Shown in pieces: positions 35,605-43,571 of a DNA stretch of 47,554 nt. The translations under genes and the position numbers were made by a program. Source of the stretch: JALZDI01 sp965653225 (GTDB lineage Bacteria; Actinomycetota; Actinomycetes; Propionibacteriales; Nocardioidaceae); the NCBI GenBank assembly GCA_965653225.1, contig CBFGZI010000012.1, positions 1 to 47,554 on the forward strand, in the 5' to 3' direction. Position 1 is the stretch's first letter. Each line of letters starts with the position of its first letter. The notes beneath the pieces are model-generated. The model was given only the letters and a program-made list of their open reading frames with translations. It was not told the DNA's origin and did no database searches.

Positions 35605-36267
35605 GTGCATGTGGTGATCATGGGCTGCGGTCGCGTCGGCTCCTCTCTTGCCCGCAACCTCGAGCGCCGTGGCCACACGGTGGCGATCATCGACCAGGAC
35701 CCGGACGCGTTCCGCCGGCTCGGACCCACCTACACCGGCCGCAAGGTCATGGGCTACGGCTTCGACCGCGAGGTCCTCATCGAGGCCCTGATCGAGAAGG
35801 CGGACGCCTTCGCCGCGGTGTCCAGCGGCGACAACTCCAACATCATCTCGGCCCGGGTCGCCCGCGAGACGTTCGGCATCCAGAACGTCGTCGCCCGCAT
35901 CTACGACCCCGGTCGCGCCGAGATCTACCAGCGGCTCGGGATCCCCACCGTGGCCACCGTCCGCTGGACCACCGACCAGATCCTGCGGCGGCTGCTGCCG
36001 GAGGGCTCCGAGCCCGACTGGCGCGACCCGTCGGGCACGATCCGGATGGCCGAGGTGCCCACGCACACGCGCTGGATCGGCCGCACGGTCGCCGAGCTGC
36101 AGAACGCCGCGAACACCCGCGTGGCGTTCATCACCCGGCTGGGTGAGGGACTGATCCCGACCCGCCAGACGGTGCTGCAGGAGGGCGACCTGGTGCACGT
36201 CGTCATGCTGGAGTCCGACGCCGAGCGGGTGGGGACGATCTTCGCGGCACCCCCCGAGGAGCACTGA
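35605..36267 (+). CDS. ceoB: TrkA/RCK potassium regulatory protein, first of pair
   Basis: 220 aa. TrkA-N (RCK-N) Rossmann domain with MGCGRVGSSLARNLERRGHT and the acidic IIDQDPDAF; nucleotide binding is intact. A TrkA-C domain (MAEVPTHTRWIGRTVAELQN, LVHVVMLESDAERV) follows. These peripheral proteins gate K+ transporters in response to NAD(H), ATP or cyclic dinucleotides. No TrkH/KtrB membrane subunit is near; the divergent KimA-like protein is the only obvious transporter. Its TGA shares a base with the ceoC ATG. Confidence 0.92.
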   Translation: MHVVIMGCGRVGSSLARNLERRGHTVAIIDQDPDAFRRLGPTYTGRKVMGYGFDREVLIEALIEKADAFAAVSSGDNSNIISARVARETFGIQNVVARIYDPGRAEIYQRLGIPTVATVRWTTDQILRRLLPEGSEPDWRDPSGTIRMAEVPTHTRWIGRTVAELQNAANTRVAFITRLGEGLIPTRQTVLQEGDLVHVVMLESDAERVGTIFAAPPEEH

Positions 36268-36941
36268 TGCGCGTCACGATCGCTGGTGCGGGAGCCGTCG
36301 GCCGTTCGGTGGCCGCCGAGCTCACCGAGAACGGCCACCAGGTGCTGCTGATCGACAAGGAGCCGCGGGCCATCAAGCCCGACCAGGTGCCAGACGCCGA
36401 GTGGCTGCTCGCCGACGCCTGTGAGCTGACGTCGCTGGAGGAGGCGGCGCTGCAGAACTGCGACGTGGTGATCTCCGCGACCGGTGACGACAAGGCCAAC
36501 CTGGTGGTCGCGCTGATCGCCAAGACCGAGTTCGGGGTGCCGCGGACCGTCGCCCGGGTCAACCACCCGAGCAACGAGTGGCTGTTCAACGACTCGTGGG
36601 GCGTCGACGTGTCGGTGTCGACCCCGCGCATCATGTCGGCCCTGGTCGAGGAGGCGGTCACGGTCGGCGACCTCGTCCGGCTGTTCACCTTCCGTCAGGG
36701 CGACGCCAACCTGGTGGAGCTGACCCTGCCGACGGACTCGCCGTACGCCGGCACCCAGCTCGGGAACGTCATGTGGCCCAGCGACGTGTCGCTGGTGACG
36801 GTGCTGCGCGACGGCCGGGTGCTGACACCTGACCCCCAGCGGTGCCTCGAGGCCGGCGACGAGCTGCTGTTCGTGGCCGCACCCGAGCACGAGACCGAGA
36901 TCGAGCAGCTGCTCTCACCGCACACCCACCACCGGCCCTGA
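36267..36941 (+). CDS. ceoC: TrkA/RCK potassium regulatory protein, second of pair
   Basis: 224 aa, same domain order as CeoB: TIAGAGAVGRSVAAELTENGH and LLIDKEPRA in RCK-N, then a TrkA-C domain (QGDANLVELTLPTDSPYAG). ISATGDDKANLVVALIAKTE is the usual middle motif. It begins one base inside the ceoB stop codon (TGATG), so the two are made in equal amounts and may form a hetero-oligomeric ring. From memory the same pair is ceoB-ceoC (Rv2691-Rv2692) in M. tuberculosis. Confidence 0.92.
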   Translation: MRVTIAGAGAVGRSVAAELTENGHQVLLIDKEPRAIKPDQVPDAEWLLADACELTSLEEAALQNCDVVISATGDDKANLVVALIAKTEFGVPRTVARVNHPSNEWLFNDSWGVDVSVSTPRIMSALVEEAVTVGDLVRLFTFRQGDANLVELTLPTDSPYAGTQLGNVMWPSDVSLVTVLRDGRVLTPDPQRCLEAGDELLFVAAPEHETEIEQLLSPHTHHRP

Positions 36942-36995
36942 CCGGCCACCGCCGAACACGCAGGACCCGCAGCCAAGAGGAAAGACAACGACCCG

Positions 36996-37517
36996 ATGGC
37001 CGAGCCGACCGGGAAGCAACTGGACCGAGTCCGCGAGCGCCGCGACCAGCTTCGCGCCCAGTACCTGCGGCCGATGGCGGACCGGCCGGGCAGCATCGCA
37101 AGGGGCGTGCACCACGTCGCCCTGATCGCCCGCGACGTCGAGGAGACGATCACCTTCTACCAGGACCTGCTCGGCTTCCCGCTGGTGGAGCTGGTCGAGA
37201 ACCGCGACTACGCCGGCTCGAGCCACTTCTTCTTCGACATCGGCAACGGCAACCTGCTGGGCTTCTTCGACTTCCCCGGCTACGAGCACCCCGCGTCGCA
37301 GGAGACGATCGGCGGGGTGCAGCACATCGCGATCTCGGTGGCCGACGAGCAGTTCCGGGAGGCCCGCAGCCGGCTCGACGCCGCCGGCGTGGAGTACGTC
37401 GGCCCGGACCGGGGCGTCCACGACAGCATCTACTTCCGTGACCCCAACGGCGCGCCGATCGAGCTGTACCGCGAGGAGCTCGGGACGTTCGAGGGGAAGC
37501 GGATCCTGCCCGACTGA
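36996..37517 (+). CDS. VOC family (glyoxalase/dioxygenase-like) protein
   Basis: 173 aa. A charged N-terminal helix (GKQLDRVRERRDQLRAQYLR) precedes two beta-alpha-beta-beta-beta modules: GVHHVALIARDVEETITFYQ with a metal-binding His, and GVQHIAISVADEQFREARSR with IYFRDPNGAPIELY supplying His and Glu. Metal site is therefore complete. The substrate is unknown. It is 54 bp behind ceoC and may belong to that transcript; in the M. tuberculosis order I remember, no such gene lies here. Confidence 0.85.
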   Translation: MAEPTGKQLDRVRERRDQLRAQYLRPMADRPGSIARGVHHVALIARDVEETITFYQDLLGFPLVELVENRDYAGSSHFFFDIGNGNLLGFFDFPGYEHPASQETIGGVQHIAISVADEQFREARSRLDAAGVEYVGPDRGVHDSIYFRDPNGAPIELYREELGTFEGKRILPD

Positions 37518-37537
37518 GCGTTTTCGCCCCGCCCTCG

Positions 37538-37587
37538 GTCGCGTGTCACAGCCGGACACATCCGCCGGTGCGCCATTGACACGCGAC
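37538..37587. terminator. Inverted repeat between convergent VOC and DUF3159 genes
   Basis: GTCGCGTGTCA (37538-37548) and TGACACGCGAC (37577-37587) are perfect 11-bp arms; inside, CCGG pairs with CCGG. A bidirectional terminator is likely. No T-run on either strand. Confidence 0.6.
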
Positions 37588-37610
37588 TGTCCGCCCGGGT
37601 GGTCGCGTGG

Positions 37611-38324
37611 CTACAGACGCGCGCCTGGGTGCTGCGGCTGCTCGGTCTGGCCGGACTCCCCCGGCTGCACCTCACCCTCCAGCGGGGTGTGGTTGCGGGC
37701 CAGCACGTATCCCATGGCGGCGAACGCGGCGATCTGCAGCGGCCAGCCCAGAGCGAGCTTGGCGACGCCCAGCCAGCCGGCCTCCCCGGCCTGCCACAGC
37801 GGGTACTGCACCAGGAACCGCAGTGCGCACGGCAGCGCCAGCAGCCAGGTGAGCGTGCTGCACAGCTTGACCATCTGCTTGTCGCGGCGCCAGCCGAGCG
37901 GGTCGCCGGTGACGCTGCCGACCAGGAAGCCCACCAACGGCCAGCGCACCAGCGCGGTCAGCGACAGGAACACGAAGTAGGCGCCGTTGTAGATGATGCC
38001 GGGCAGGAAGGCGTCCTCGGCGTTGCCCGACCTCAGCGCGAAGAACGCGGCCAGGGCGAGGCCGAACACCGCGTTCAGCGCGAACCGGATCGTGGAGCGC
38101 TGGAGCAGCCGCAGCACCAGCACCACCAGCACGCCGCCGGCGCCGATCGCCAGTGCGAGGTTGAGCCAGTGCGTGGTGATCCAGGTGAGGGTGAAGCACG
38201 CGGTCGGGACGACCGTCTCGAGGATGCCCCGGCGGCCGCCGAACGCTTCGGACAGCCGTCGCCGGACCAGCTCCTCCACCGAATGCACGCTCGGCTCGGT
38301 CGCAGCCCCCTCGACCCCGCTCAT
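37611..38324 (-). CDS. DUF3159 family membrane protein
   Basis: 237 aa. Cytoplasmic N-terminus with the family motif VEELVRRRLSEAFGGRRGILE, then about six transmembrane helices (VPTACFTLTWITTHWLNLAL, FFALRSGNAEDAFLPGIIYN, WPLVGFLVGSVTGDPLGWRR). Function unknown; conserved next to the OB-fold and dut genes in actinobacteria. ATG 38324 overlaps the OB-fold stop (ATGA). The C-terminal tail is Pro/Gln-rich. Confidence 0.9.
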   Translation of the reverse strand: MSGVEGAATEPSVHSVEELVRRRLSEAFGGRRGILETVVPTACFTLTWITTHWLNLALAIGAGGVLVVLVLRLLQRSTIRFALNAVFGLALAAFFALRSGNAEDAFLPGIIYNGAYFVFLSLTALVRWPLVGFLVGSVTGDPLGWRRDKQMVKLCSTLTWLLALPCALRFLVQYPLWQAGEAGWLGVAKLALGWPLQIAAFAAMGYVLARNHTPLEGEVQPGESGQTEQPQHPGARL

Positions 38325-38737
38325 GTGTGCTGCTCGGTTCCGGCGCTCAGCTCGTAGCGCGGGTTGTAGATCATGCGTACGCCGTCCTGTGTGCTCATCC
38401 GGCCCTCGACGCGCAGCGCGACCCCGGGCTCGACGCCGGCGATCCGGCGACGGCCCAGCCACACCACGGTGACCGACCCGGAACCGTCGTACAGCTCCGC
38501 CTCCAGCGCGGGCGTACCGGACCGGGGCCGCAGGGTGACGTGCCGCAGGGTGCCGCGCACCACCACACGCTCGCGGTCGTGGGCGTCCTGGATCCGGGTG
38601 CAGCCGGTGGTCCGCACGTCGCGCTGCAGCTCGCGGTCCTCGATCTCCTGCTGGCTAGGTGCGAGCCGCTGCAGCACGCGGCGCAGCCGCCCGTCCTTGC
38701 GCCCCTCCGTTGCGGGCGTCGACTCCGACGCAGTCAT
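38321..38737 (-). CDS. OB-fold nucleic-acid-binding protein
   Basis: 138 aa. After an N-terminal helix (RLRRVLQRLAPSQQEIEDRE) comes an OB-type beta barrel: VVVRGTLRHVTLRPRSGTPA, LEAELYDGSGSVTVVWLGRR and VEGRMSTQDGVRMIYNPRYE, as in RecG- or tRNA-anticodon-type OB domains. The target is unknown. TACGCT lies 6 nt before ATG 38737 and no Shine-Dalgarno is seen. It is coupled to DUF3159. Confidence 0.87.
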   Translation of the reverse strand: MTASESTPATEGRKDGRLRRVLQRLAPSQQEIEDRELQRDVRTTGCTRIQDAHDRERVVVRGTLRHVTLRPRSGTPALEAELYDGSGSVTVVWLGRRRIAGVEPGVALRVEGRMSTQDGVRMIYNPRYELSAGTEQHT

Positions 38738-38743
38738 ACAACA

Positions 38744-38749
38744 AGCGTA
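38744..38749 (-). promoter_or_regulatory. Candidate -10 (TACGCT) of the OB-fold/DUF3159 pair
   Basis: TACGCT-N6-ATG on the minus strand, no ribosome site. It lies 64 bp behind the stop of DUF3710. Confidence 0.4.
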
Positions 38750-38813
38750 CTGACGGCCCTCCGGCGCCGCAGAGGACTGCCCAGAGTTTGCCTGCGGGGC
38801 CGCGGGGAGCCGC

Positions 38814-39524
38814 TCAGGTCTGCCCGCCCTGCTCCGGCGCCACATGCTTCGGCGGCACCTGCTCCGGCGCCACCTGCTCGGGTCCCACCTGCTCCGCACC
38901 GGCCGGCATCTCCAGCGGGATCGGGGACCGCGGAGCCATCGGGCCCTCCCCTCGCCGTACGACCACGTCGCGGAAGGCCGACTCGAGGATGCCCTCCGGG
39001 TCCGGCTCCTGCGCCGGCCGCCCCAGGAACGTGCCCCGCAGCAGCCAGCGCGGCGCGCTCACGCCGACCACCCGGGAGGCCTGGGTGGCGTGCTGGCCGT
39101 CGGCGGTCTGCACGGGTACGACGAGCCGCAGCTCCGGACCGAACTCGCCCTCCTCCTCGTTGGCGGTCCCGCCACGGCGGGTCGCCTCGCCGCGGATCTC
39201 GCGGCGCACCTCGTCCCAGATGCTCTCGTTGCGGGGGGCGGCGAACGCGCGCAGCTCGACCGCGCCGTCCTCGCTCACCAGCATCACGGCGACGACCGTG
39301 CCGTCGCGCTCGTCGACCTGCAGCCGCATCTCCAGGCCAGGACGTCCCCGGACCAGCAGGCCGCCGAGGTCGACCACCTGGGGGTCGTCCTCGGGGGGTA
39401 GGCGGGCGTCGGCGATGTCCCAGGGTCCCTGCGGGTGCGGCAGCTCGTCGCGCTCCGGCTGCTCGGTGCCCGGGATCGGGTCGACGGCGACGCGGCGGCG
39501 CTCGCCCTTATGGCGACGAAACAT
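38814..39524 (-). CDS. DUF3710 family protein
   Basis: 236 aa. MFRRHKGERRRVAVD, then GPWDIADARLPPEDDPQVVD and SIWDEVRREIRGEA are family motifs, and the middle part has RVVGVSAPRWLLRGTFLG. Function unknown. The C-terminus is a run of PEQV pentapeptides (GPEQV, APEQV, PPKHV, APEQG) encoded by a 15-bp tandem repeat at about 38830-38896, so its length may vary between strains. Its start lies 17 bp inside the end of dut, so both are expressed together. Confidence 0.9.
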   Translation of the reverse strand: MFRRHKGERRRVAVDPIPGTEQPERDELPHPQGPWDIADARLPPEDDPQVVDLGGLLVRGRPGLEMRLQVDERDGTVVAVMLVSEDGAVELRAFAAPRNESIWDEVRREIRGEATRRGGTANEEEGEFGPELRLVVPVQTADGQHATQASRVVGVSAPRWLLRGTFLGRPAQEPDPEGILESAFRDVVVRRGEGPMAPRSPIPLEMPAGAEQVGPEQVAPEQVPPKHVAPEQGGQT

Positions 39525-40008
39525 CGGCGGTGTCCTCCAGCACGGTGTCCTTGGGAGCGTCGGCGTGGGGACTGAACCCCCCGGTGGAACCGTAGCCGCC
39601 CGCGCCGCGTGCGGTGTCATCGAGGCCGTCACTGTCGACGAACCGGACCGTCTCGACGCGTTGTACGACCAGCTGCGCGATGCGGTCACCGCGTCGCAGG
39701 GTCACCGCCCGGCACGGGTCGAGGTTGACCAGGACGACCTTGATCTCCCCCCGGTACCCGGCGTCGATCGTTCCGGGTGCGTTGACGATCGACAGCCCGC
39801 ACCGGGCCGCCAGGCCCGAGCGGGGGTGGACGAAACCGGCGTGGCCCGGCGGCAGTGCGATCGCCACACCGGTGGGCACCATCACCCGCTCACCGGGGTC
39901 GAGCGTCACGTCGACGGCGGTCATCAGGTCGGCGCCGGCGTCGTCGGCGTGTGCGTACGACGGCAGCGGCAGCTCCGGGTCGAGACGGTGGATCTGGACC
40001 TCGATCAT
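39508..40008 (-). CDS. dut: dUTP diphosphatase
   Basis: 166 aa. Trimeric dUTPase that hydrolyses dUTP to dUMP. Motifs 1-5: HADDAGADL, VHPRSGLAARCGL, GTIDAGYRGEIKVVLVNLD, RGDRIAQLVVQRV and the C-terminal GAGGYGSTGGF that folds over the active site. About 15 extra residues follow motif 5. ATG 40008 opens the dut-DUF3710 pair. A good promoter lies 47 bp upstream. Confidence 0.97.
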   Translation of the reverse strand: MIEVQIHRLDPELPLPSYAHADDAGADLMTAVDVTLDPGERVMVPTGVAIALPPGHAGFVHPRSGLAARCGLSIVNAPGTIDAGYRGEIKVVLVNLDPCRAVTLRRGDRIAQLVVQRVETVRFVDSDGLDDTARGAGGYGSTGGFSPHADAPKDTVLEDTADVSSP

Positions 40009-40054
40009 CAGCGCGGCCCCCTGCCGTTCTGGGGGGTTCGGATCACGGTGAACG

Positions 40055-40082
40055 ACCCTACAAGCAGCCTGCCTCCTGACAG
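40055..40082 (-). promoter_or_regulatory. Promoter of dut (CTGTCA-N16-TAGGGT)
   Basis: On the minus strand CTGTCA (40082-40077) and TAGGGT (40060-40055) are 16 bp apart and resemble housekeeping sigma boxes. The start would fall near 40047, giving a leader of about 40 nt. Unlike many genes here, dut would thus have a leader. Confidence 0.55.
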
Positions 40083-40156
40083 GGAGCCGTGCGCCGGCGG
40101 AGTTCGGGCTCACGCCGACCGACGCTCCCTTGCACGTAGCGTGCGAGGCTTGCCCG

Positions 40157-40633
40157 GTGAGCATCTCCCCCGAGCCGTCGCCGCGGTACCGCGAACGCCT
40201 GCGCGTGCCGGCGCGCTGGTGGGCGCTGCTGCTGTTGTTCCTGTTCGGCCTGTGGCTGGCGGTGGTGGTGTCGACACCTGCGCCGGTGATGGTGGCGGTC
40301 ACCCTGGTGGGCACCGCGCTCGGCGTCGGGCTGCTGCTCGCCTACGGCGCCCCGCGCGTCGAGGTCACCGGGCGCGAGCTGCTCGCCGGACGAGCACGGC
40401 TGGAGTGGGAGTACTGCGGACCCGCGACCGCCCTCACAGCGGAGGAGGCAAGACGACTGCACGGCGTGGACGCCGACCCCCGGGCCTACCTGCTGACGCG
40501 GCCCTACGTCGCGACCGCGGTCAGGGTCGACGTACGTGACACCGCCGACCCCACGCCGTACTGGCTGCTGTCGTCACGACGACCAAAGGCCCTGGCTGAG
40601 TCCATCAACGCGGCCCGGGTACTGGCAGACTGA
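40157..40633 (+). CDS. DUF3093 family membrane protein
   Basis: 158 aa. Two transmembrane helices (ARWWALLLLFLFGLWLAVVV and PVMVAVTLVGTALGVGLLLA) and then a cytosolic part with APRVEVTGRELLAGRARL and YLLTRPYVATAVRVDV, ending in the typical STRRP-like motif SSRRPKALAESINAA. Function unknown; its place opposite dut is conserved (Rv2698 in M. tuberculosis, from memory). The start is GTG 40157; GAGGCT lies 6 nt upstream. Confidence 0.88.
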   Translation: MSISPEPSPRYRERLRVPARWWALLLLFLFGLWLAVVVSTPAPVMVAVTLVGTALGVGLLLAYGAPRVEVTGRELLAGRARLEWEYCGPATALTAEEARRLHGVDADPRAYLLTRPYVATAVRVDVRDTADPTPYWLLSSRRPKALAESINAARVLAD

Positions 40634-40663
40634 CGCGATCATCGGAACCGACGAGGAGGACCC

Positions 40664-40954
40664 GTGGCCGAGGAGAAGCCCTCGAAGATCTGGAAGGTCT
40701 TCGGCACCGTGTCGGCGATCGCCGCCGGCATCGCGACCAAGAAGCTGCTCGAGGTCGCCTGGAAGACCGCGACCGGGCACGCCCCGCCGGAGAACCCGGA
40801 GCATCCCGACGTGCAGTGGTGGGAGGCGGTCTCGTTCGCGGTCGCCAGCGGCGCCGCCATCGGTGTCGCGCGGATGCTGGCCGCGCGCAAGGCCGCCGAG
40901 TACTACCGCAGGTCGACCGGCCACCTGCCCGCCGGCATGAAGGACGTGGCGTGA
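40664..40954 (+). CDS. DUF4235 family membrane protein
   Basis: 96 aa. A membrane helix KVFGTVSAIAAGIATKKLLE, a conserved VAWKTATGHAPPENPEHPDV loop, a second helix AVSFAVASGAAIGVARMLAA and a short C-terminus. Function unknown, actinobacteria-specific. GTG 40664 has GAGGAGG 4 nt upstream. It is 30 bp behind DUF3093 and likely in one transcript. In the M. tuberculosis order I remember, the gene is absent here. Confidence 0.88.
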   Translation: MAEEKPSKIWKVFGTVSAIAAGIATKKLLEVAWKTATGHAPPENPEHPDVQWWEAVSFAVASGAAIGVARMLAARKAAEYYRRSTGHLPAGMKDVA

Positions 40955-41038
40955 GCACCCGACATTCGGGGCGGGGTCTGATGCGTCACCGGCAGACGTG
41001 ACGCGTGTGCACTCGCGGCCAACCTCGGCGCGGCGAAA

Positions 41039-41069
41039 GGTGGCGGGCCCGTCGGGGCGCGCCACCTCT
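41039..41069. terminator. Bidirectional terminator between DUF4235 and DUF4193
   Basis: GGTGGCG (41039-41045) and CGCCACC (41060-41066), with TCTTT after it on the plus strand and CTTTC after it on the minus strand. It fits both convergent genes. A second hairpin, GCGTCAC/GTGACGC (40983-41004), lies just before. Confidence 0.7.
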
Positions 41070-41085
41070 TTGTGTTCGTGGGTGG

Positions 41086-41379
41086 TCAGGCCGCGCAGTC
41101 GCGGCAGATCATCTTCTTCACGTTGGCCAGCTGGCTGCGGTGATGCACCAGGAAGCAGCTCGAGCAGGTGAACTCGTCCTCCTGCCGCGGCAGGACCTGC
41201 ACTGCCAGCTCCTCGTGCGACAGGTCCGCACCGGGCAGCTCGAACGACTCGGCCGCCTCGGCCTCGTCCTCGTCGACGCTTCCGGACGTCTTGTCGTGCC
41301 GACGAGCCTTCAGCTCCTCGATGCTGTCTTCGTTCAGCTCCTCATCAGTCTTGCGAGGAGCGTCGTAGTCTGTCGCCAT
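41086..41379 (-). CDS. DUF4193 family zinc-ribbon-like protein
   Basis: 97 aa, acidic. MATDYDAPRKTDEELNEDSI and ELKARRHDKTSGSVDEDEAE are the conserved N-terminal part. CSSCFLVHHRSQLA and MICRDCAA at the C-terminus carry two CxxC pairs that should bind zinc. Function unknown, restricted to actinobacteria (Rv2699c in M. tuberculosis, from memory). ATG 41379 is preceded by AGGGGGAGAG; a perfect palindrome stands 18 bp upstream. Confidence 0.92.
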   Translation of the reverse strand: MATDYDAPRKTDEELNEDSIEELKARRHDKTSGSVDEDEAEAAESFELPGADLSHEELAVQVLPRQEDEFTCSSCFLVHHRSQLANVKKMICRDCAA

Positions 41380-41396
41380 TCCCTGTTCTCTCCCCC

Positions 41397-41410
41397 TGCT
41401 CACGTGAGCA
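41397..41410. promoter_or_regulatory. Perfect palindrome TGCTCACGTGAGCA before DUF4193
   Basis: 14-bp palindrome without spacer, 18 bp before the start codon and overlapping the GAGCACGG stretch upstream. A possible operator; an E-box-like CACGTG core is at its centre. Confidence 0.5.
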
Positions 41411-41562
41411 CGGTCTATCCCCGTGTTTTTGGTCGCAGACCTCGTAACGCATCACGACCATGTTTTGTGCCCGCTTCGGCCGGGTGATTGTGCCTCATGT
41501 ACCCGGGGTCGCGCACGGAGATTCGCAAGGATGTCGCGGGGCTCACAGAATTGTTATGAAAT

Positions 41563-41580
41563 AGGCGGTTTCAGCCGCCT
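41563..41580 (-). terminator. Terminator hairpin around the inositol monophosphatase stop codon
   Basis: On the minus strand AGGCGG-CTGAAA-CCGCCT followed by ATTTCAT. The TGA lies in the loop. Short stem, but a T-rich tail follows, so termination here is plausible. Confidence 0.5.
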
Positions 41581-42371
41581 CCGAAGCCGGCCTCCTGCAG
41601 CAGCTGCTGGAGGCTGTCCCACAGGCCGGGGTTGGTGGCCACCACCAGGCGCTCACCCGGCTCGGCGTCGCCCAGGCCGCCCGTTCGCGCCCCCGCCTCA
41701 CGGGCCACCAGGCCACCCGCGGCCAGGTCCCACGGCTTCAGCCCCTGCTCCACGAACGCATCGAGCCGACCCGTCGCCACCGCGCAGAGGTCGAGGCTGG
41801 CTGCCCCGATGCGGCGGATGTCGCGGATGCGGGGCAGCAGCCGGGCCACCTGCTGGGCCTGCGCGGTGCGCGTGCGCACGTCGTAGTTGAAGCCGGTGCC
41901 GACCAGGGCCTGCGCGGGGTCGGTGAGGTCGCCAACCCGCACCGGCCGGCCGTCGAGCAGCGCACCCCGCCCGGCGACCGCCGTCCACGTCTCGCCGCTG
42001 ACCGGGTTGTGCACCACCCCCACGGCGACCCGGCCGTCGACCTCGGCCGCGATCGAGACCGCGTACGCGGGGATGCCGTACAGGTAGTTGACCGTCCCGT
42101 CGATCGGGTCGACCACCCAGCGCACGCGCGAGCGTCGGCCCCGCCCGCCGCTGTCCTCGCCGCCCTCCTCGCCCAGGAAGCCGTCGTCGGGGCGGGCCGC
42201 GCCGATGCGCTCCCGGATCAGGCGTTCGGCCGCGGTGTCGGAGGCGGTGACGACGTCGGTCGGGCTGGACTTGGTCGCCGCGACCTCCACGGGCGCCTCG
42301 GCGCGCCGACGCGCGACCAGGGCGCCGGCCTCACGGGCCGTGTCCACCGCCAGCGCAAGCAACTCATCCAC
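41571..42371 (-). CDS. Inositol monophosphatase family protein
   Basis: 266 aa. Mg-dependent phosphatase fold: the ATKSSPTDVVTASDTAAERL segment, then FLGEEGG, the metal motif WVVDPIDGTVNYLYGIPAYA and a C-terminal LKPWDLAAGGLVAREAGA. It removes phosphate from inositol 1-phosphate or a related sugar phosphate (SuhB/ImpA type). In actinobacteria inositol feeds mycothiol and phosphatidylinositol. GTG 42371 overlaps the end of hemH by 8 bp and has AGGAGG 9 nt upstream. Confidence 0.93.
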   Translation of the reverse strand: MDELLALAVDTAREAGALVARRRAEAPVEVAATKSSPTDVVTASDTAAERLIRERIGAARPDDGFLGEEGGEDSGGRGRRSRVRWVVDPIDGTVNYLYGIPAYAVSIAAEVDGRVAVGVVHNPVSGETWTAVAGRGALLDGRPVRVGDLTDPAQALVGTGFNYDVRTRTAQAQQVARLLPRIRDIRRIGAASLDLCAVATGRLDAFVEQGLKPWDLAAGGLVAREAGARTGGLGDAEPGERLVVATNPGLWDSLQQLLQEAGFGGG

Positions 42372-43473
42372 CGGATCCGGCCTCCTCGGCCTCCTCGCAC
42401 AGCGCCGGGCGCGGCCCCCTCGGGTGGGGACAGCAGCCGGCCTGGCAGACGTCCCAGGACGGCGCCGTCTCGTCGACGGTGGCGCGGGCGACGGCCTCGC
42501 CACGCTCGACCGCCGCCCGCTCGGTCAGCAGGTCCCGCACCATCGCCACGAAGCGGGAGTCGACGCCCGGAGTCGCCGCCCGGGCGTACTGCAGGCCCAG
42601 ACGCTGCGCGGTGGCGGCGGCCTCGGTGTCGAGGTCGTAGACGACCTCCATGTGGTCGGACACGAAGCCGATCGGCACGACCACCACGCCGGGCTCGTCG
42701 TACTCGGTCAGCATCTCGAGATGGTCGTTGACGTCGGGTTCGAGCCACGGCACGTGCGGCGGCCCCGAACGCGAGCAGAACACCAGGTCCCACAGCACCG
42801 GCGCCCCGGTCTGCTCGCCGACCCGGTCGGCGACCCGGCCCGCGACCAGGCGGTGCTGCTGGGTGTAGGCGTGCCCGTCCGGGCCACTGCCCTCGTCCAT
42901 CGACTCCGGGATGGAGTGCGTCACGAACACCAGCCGCGACCCCTCGGGCACCTTGGTGCGTGCCTGCAAGACGGCGTCGACGAACGGGTCGACGAAGCCG
43001 GGATGGTTGAAGTAGTGCCGCAGCCGGTCCAGCCGGGGCGCGTCGGGCACGGCCGCGACAGCGTCGTAGAGGTCCTCGCGGTACTGCCGGCAGCCCGAGT
43101 ACGACGCGTAGGCGCTGGTGACGAAGCAGGCGGCGCGGCGCACGCCGTCACTTCGCATCTGCGCGACCGTGTCGCTGAGGAAGGGGTCCCAGTTGCGGTT
43201 GCCCCAGTAGACCGGGAGGTCGATCCCGTTCGCGGCCAGGTCGGCCTGCAGGGCAGCCACCAGCGCCCGGCACTGGTCGTTGATCGGGCTGCGGCCGCCG
43301 AAGCCGAAGTAGTGCTCGCCGACCTCGACCAGGCGCTCCCGCGGGATGTTGCGTCCGCGGGTGACGTTCTCCAGGAACGGCACGACGTCGTCGGGCTTCT
43401 CCGGTCCGCCGAAGGACACCACGAGCAGGGCGTCGTAGGGGTCGACATCAGGGGTGCGCTGCGTGTCCGGCAC
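42364..43473 (-). CDS. hemH: Ferrochelatase (coproporphyrin ferrochelatase type)
   Basis: 369 aa. Inserts iron into a porphyrin; in actinobacteria the product is normally coproheme (CpfC, EC 4.99.1.9). ALLVVSFGGPEKPDDVVPFL, YGNRNWDPFLSDT-like YWGNRNWDPFLSD, VFVTHSIPESMDEG and VWLEPDVNDHLE-like PWLEPDVNDHLEML are family segments. The [2Fe-2S] cysteines of actinobacterial enzymes are present: C in YASYSGCRQYRED and the C-terminal WDVCQAGCCPHP. The GTG start is chosen because VPDTQRTPDVDPYDALLVV fits the family. It overlaps the monophosphatase gene. Confidence 0.95.
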   Translation of the reverse strand: MPDTQRTPDVDPYDALLVVSFGGPEKPDDVVPFLENVTRGRNIPRERLVEVGEHYFGFGGRSPINDQCRALVAALQADLAANGIDLPVYWGNRNWDPFLSDTVAQMRSDGVRRAACFVTSAYASYSGCRQYREDLYDAVAAVPDAPRLDRLRHYFNHPGFVDPFVDAVLQARTKVPEGSRLVFVTHSIPESMDEGSGPDGHAYTQQHRLVAGRVADRVGEQTGAPVLWDLVFCSRSGPPHVPWLEPDVNDHLEMLTEYDEPGVVVVPIGFVSDHMEVVYDLDTEAAATAQRLGLQYARAATPGVDSRFVAMVRDLLTERAAVERGEAVARATVDETAPSWDVCQAGCCPHPRGPRPALCEEAEEAGSGG

Positions 43474-43571
43474 GTCCCGATCCTGACAGCCCCGTGGTAA
43501 CGGGCCTCGCACAGGTACGGGCGAAGCGGGTCGGTTGTCCCGTTTCTTCCGGTCTCTCCCGCCCGTCGGGG

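Noticed and set aside
36996..37517. Horizontal transfer of the VOC gene
   Set aside because: It seems inserted compared with M. tuberculosis, but base composition and codon use look like the neighbours and no mobile element remains.
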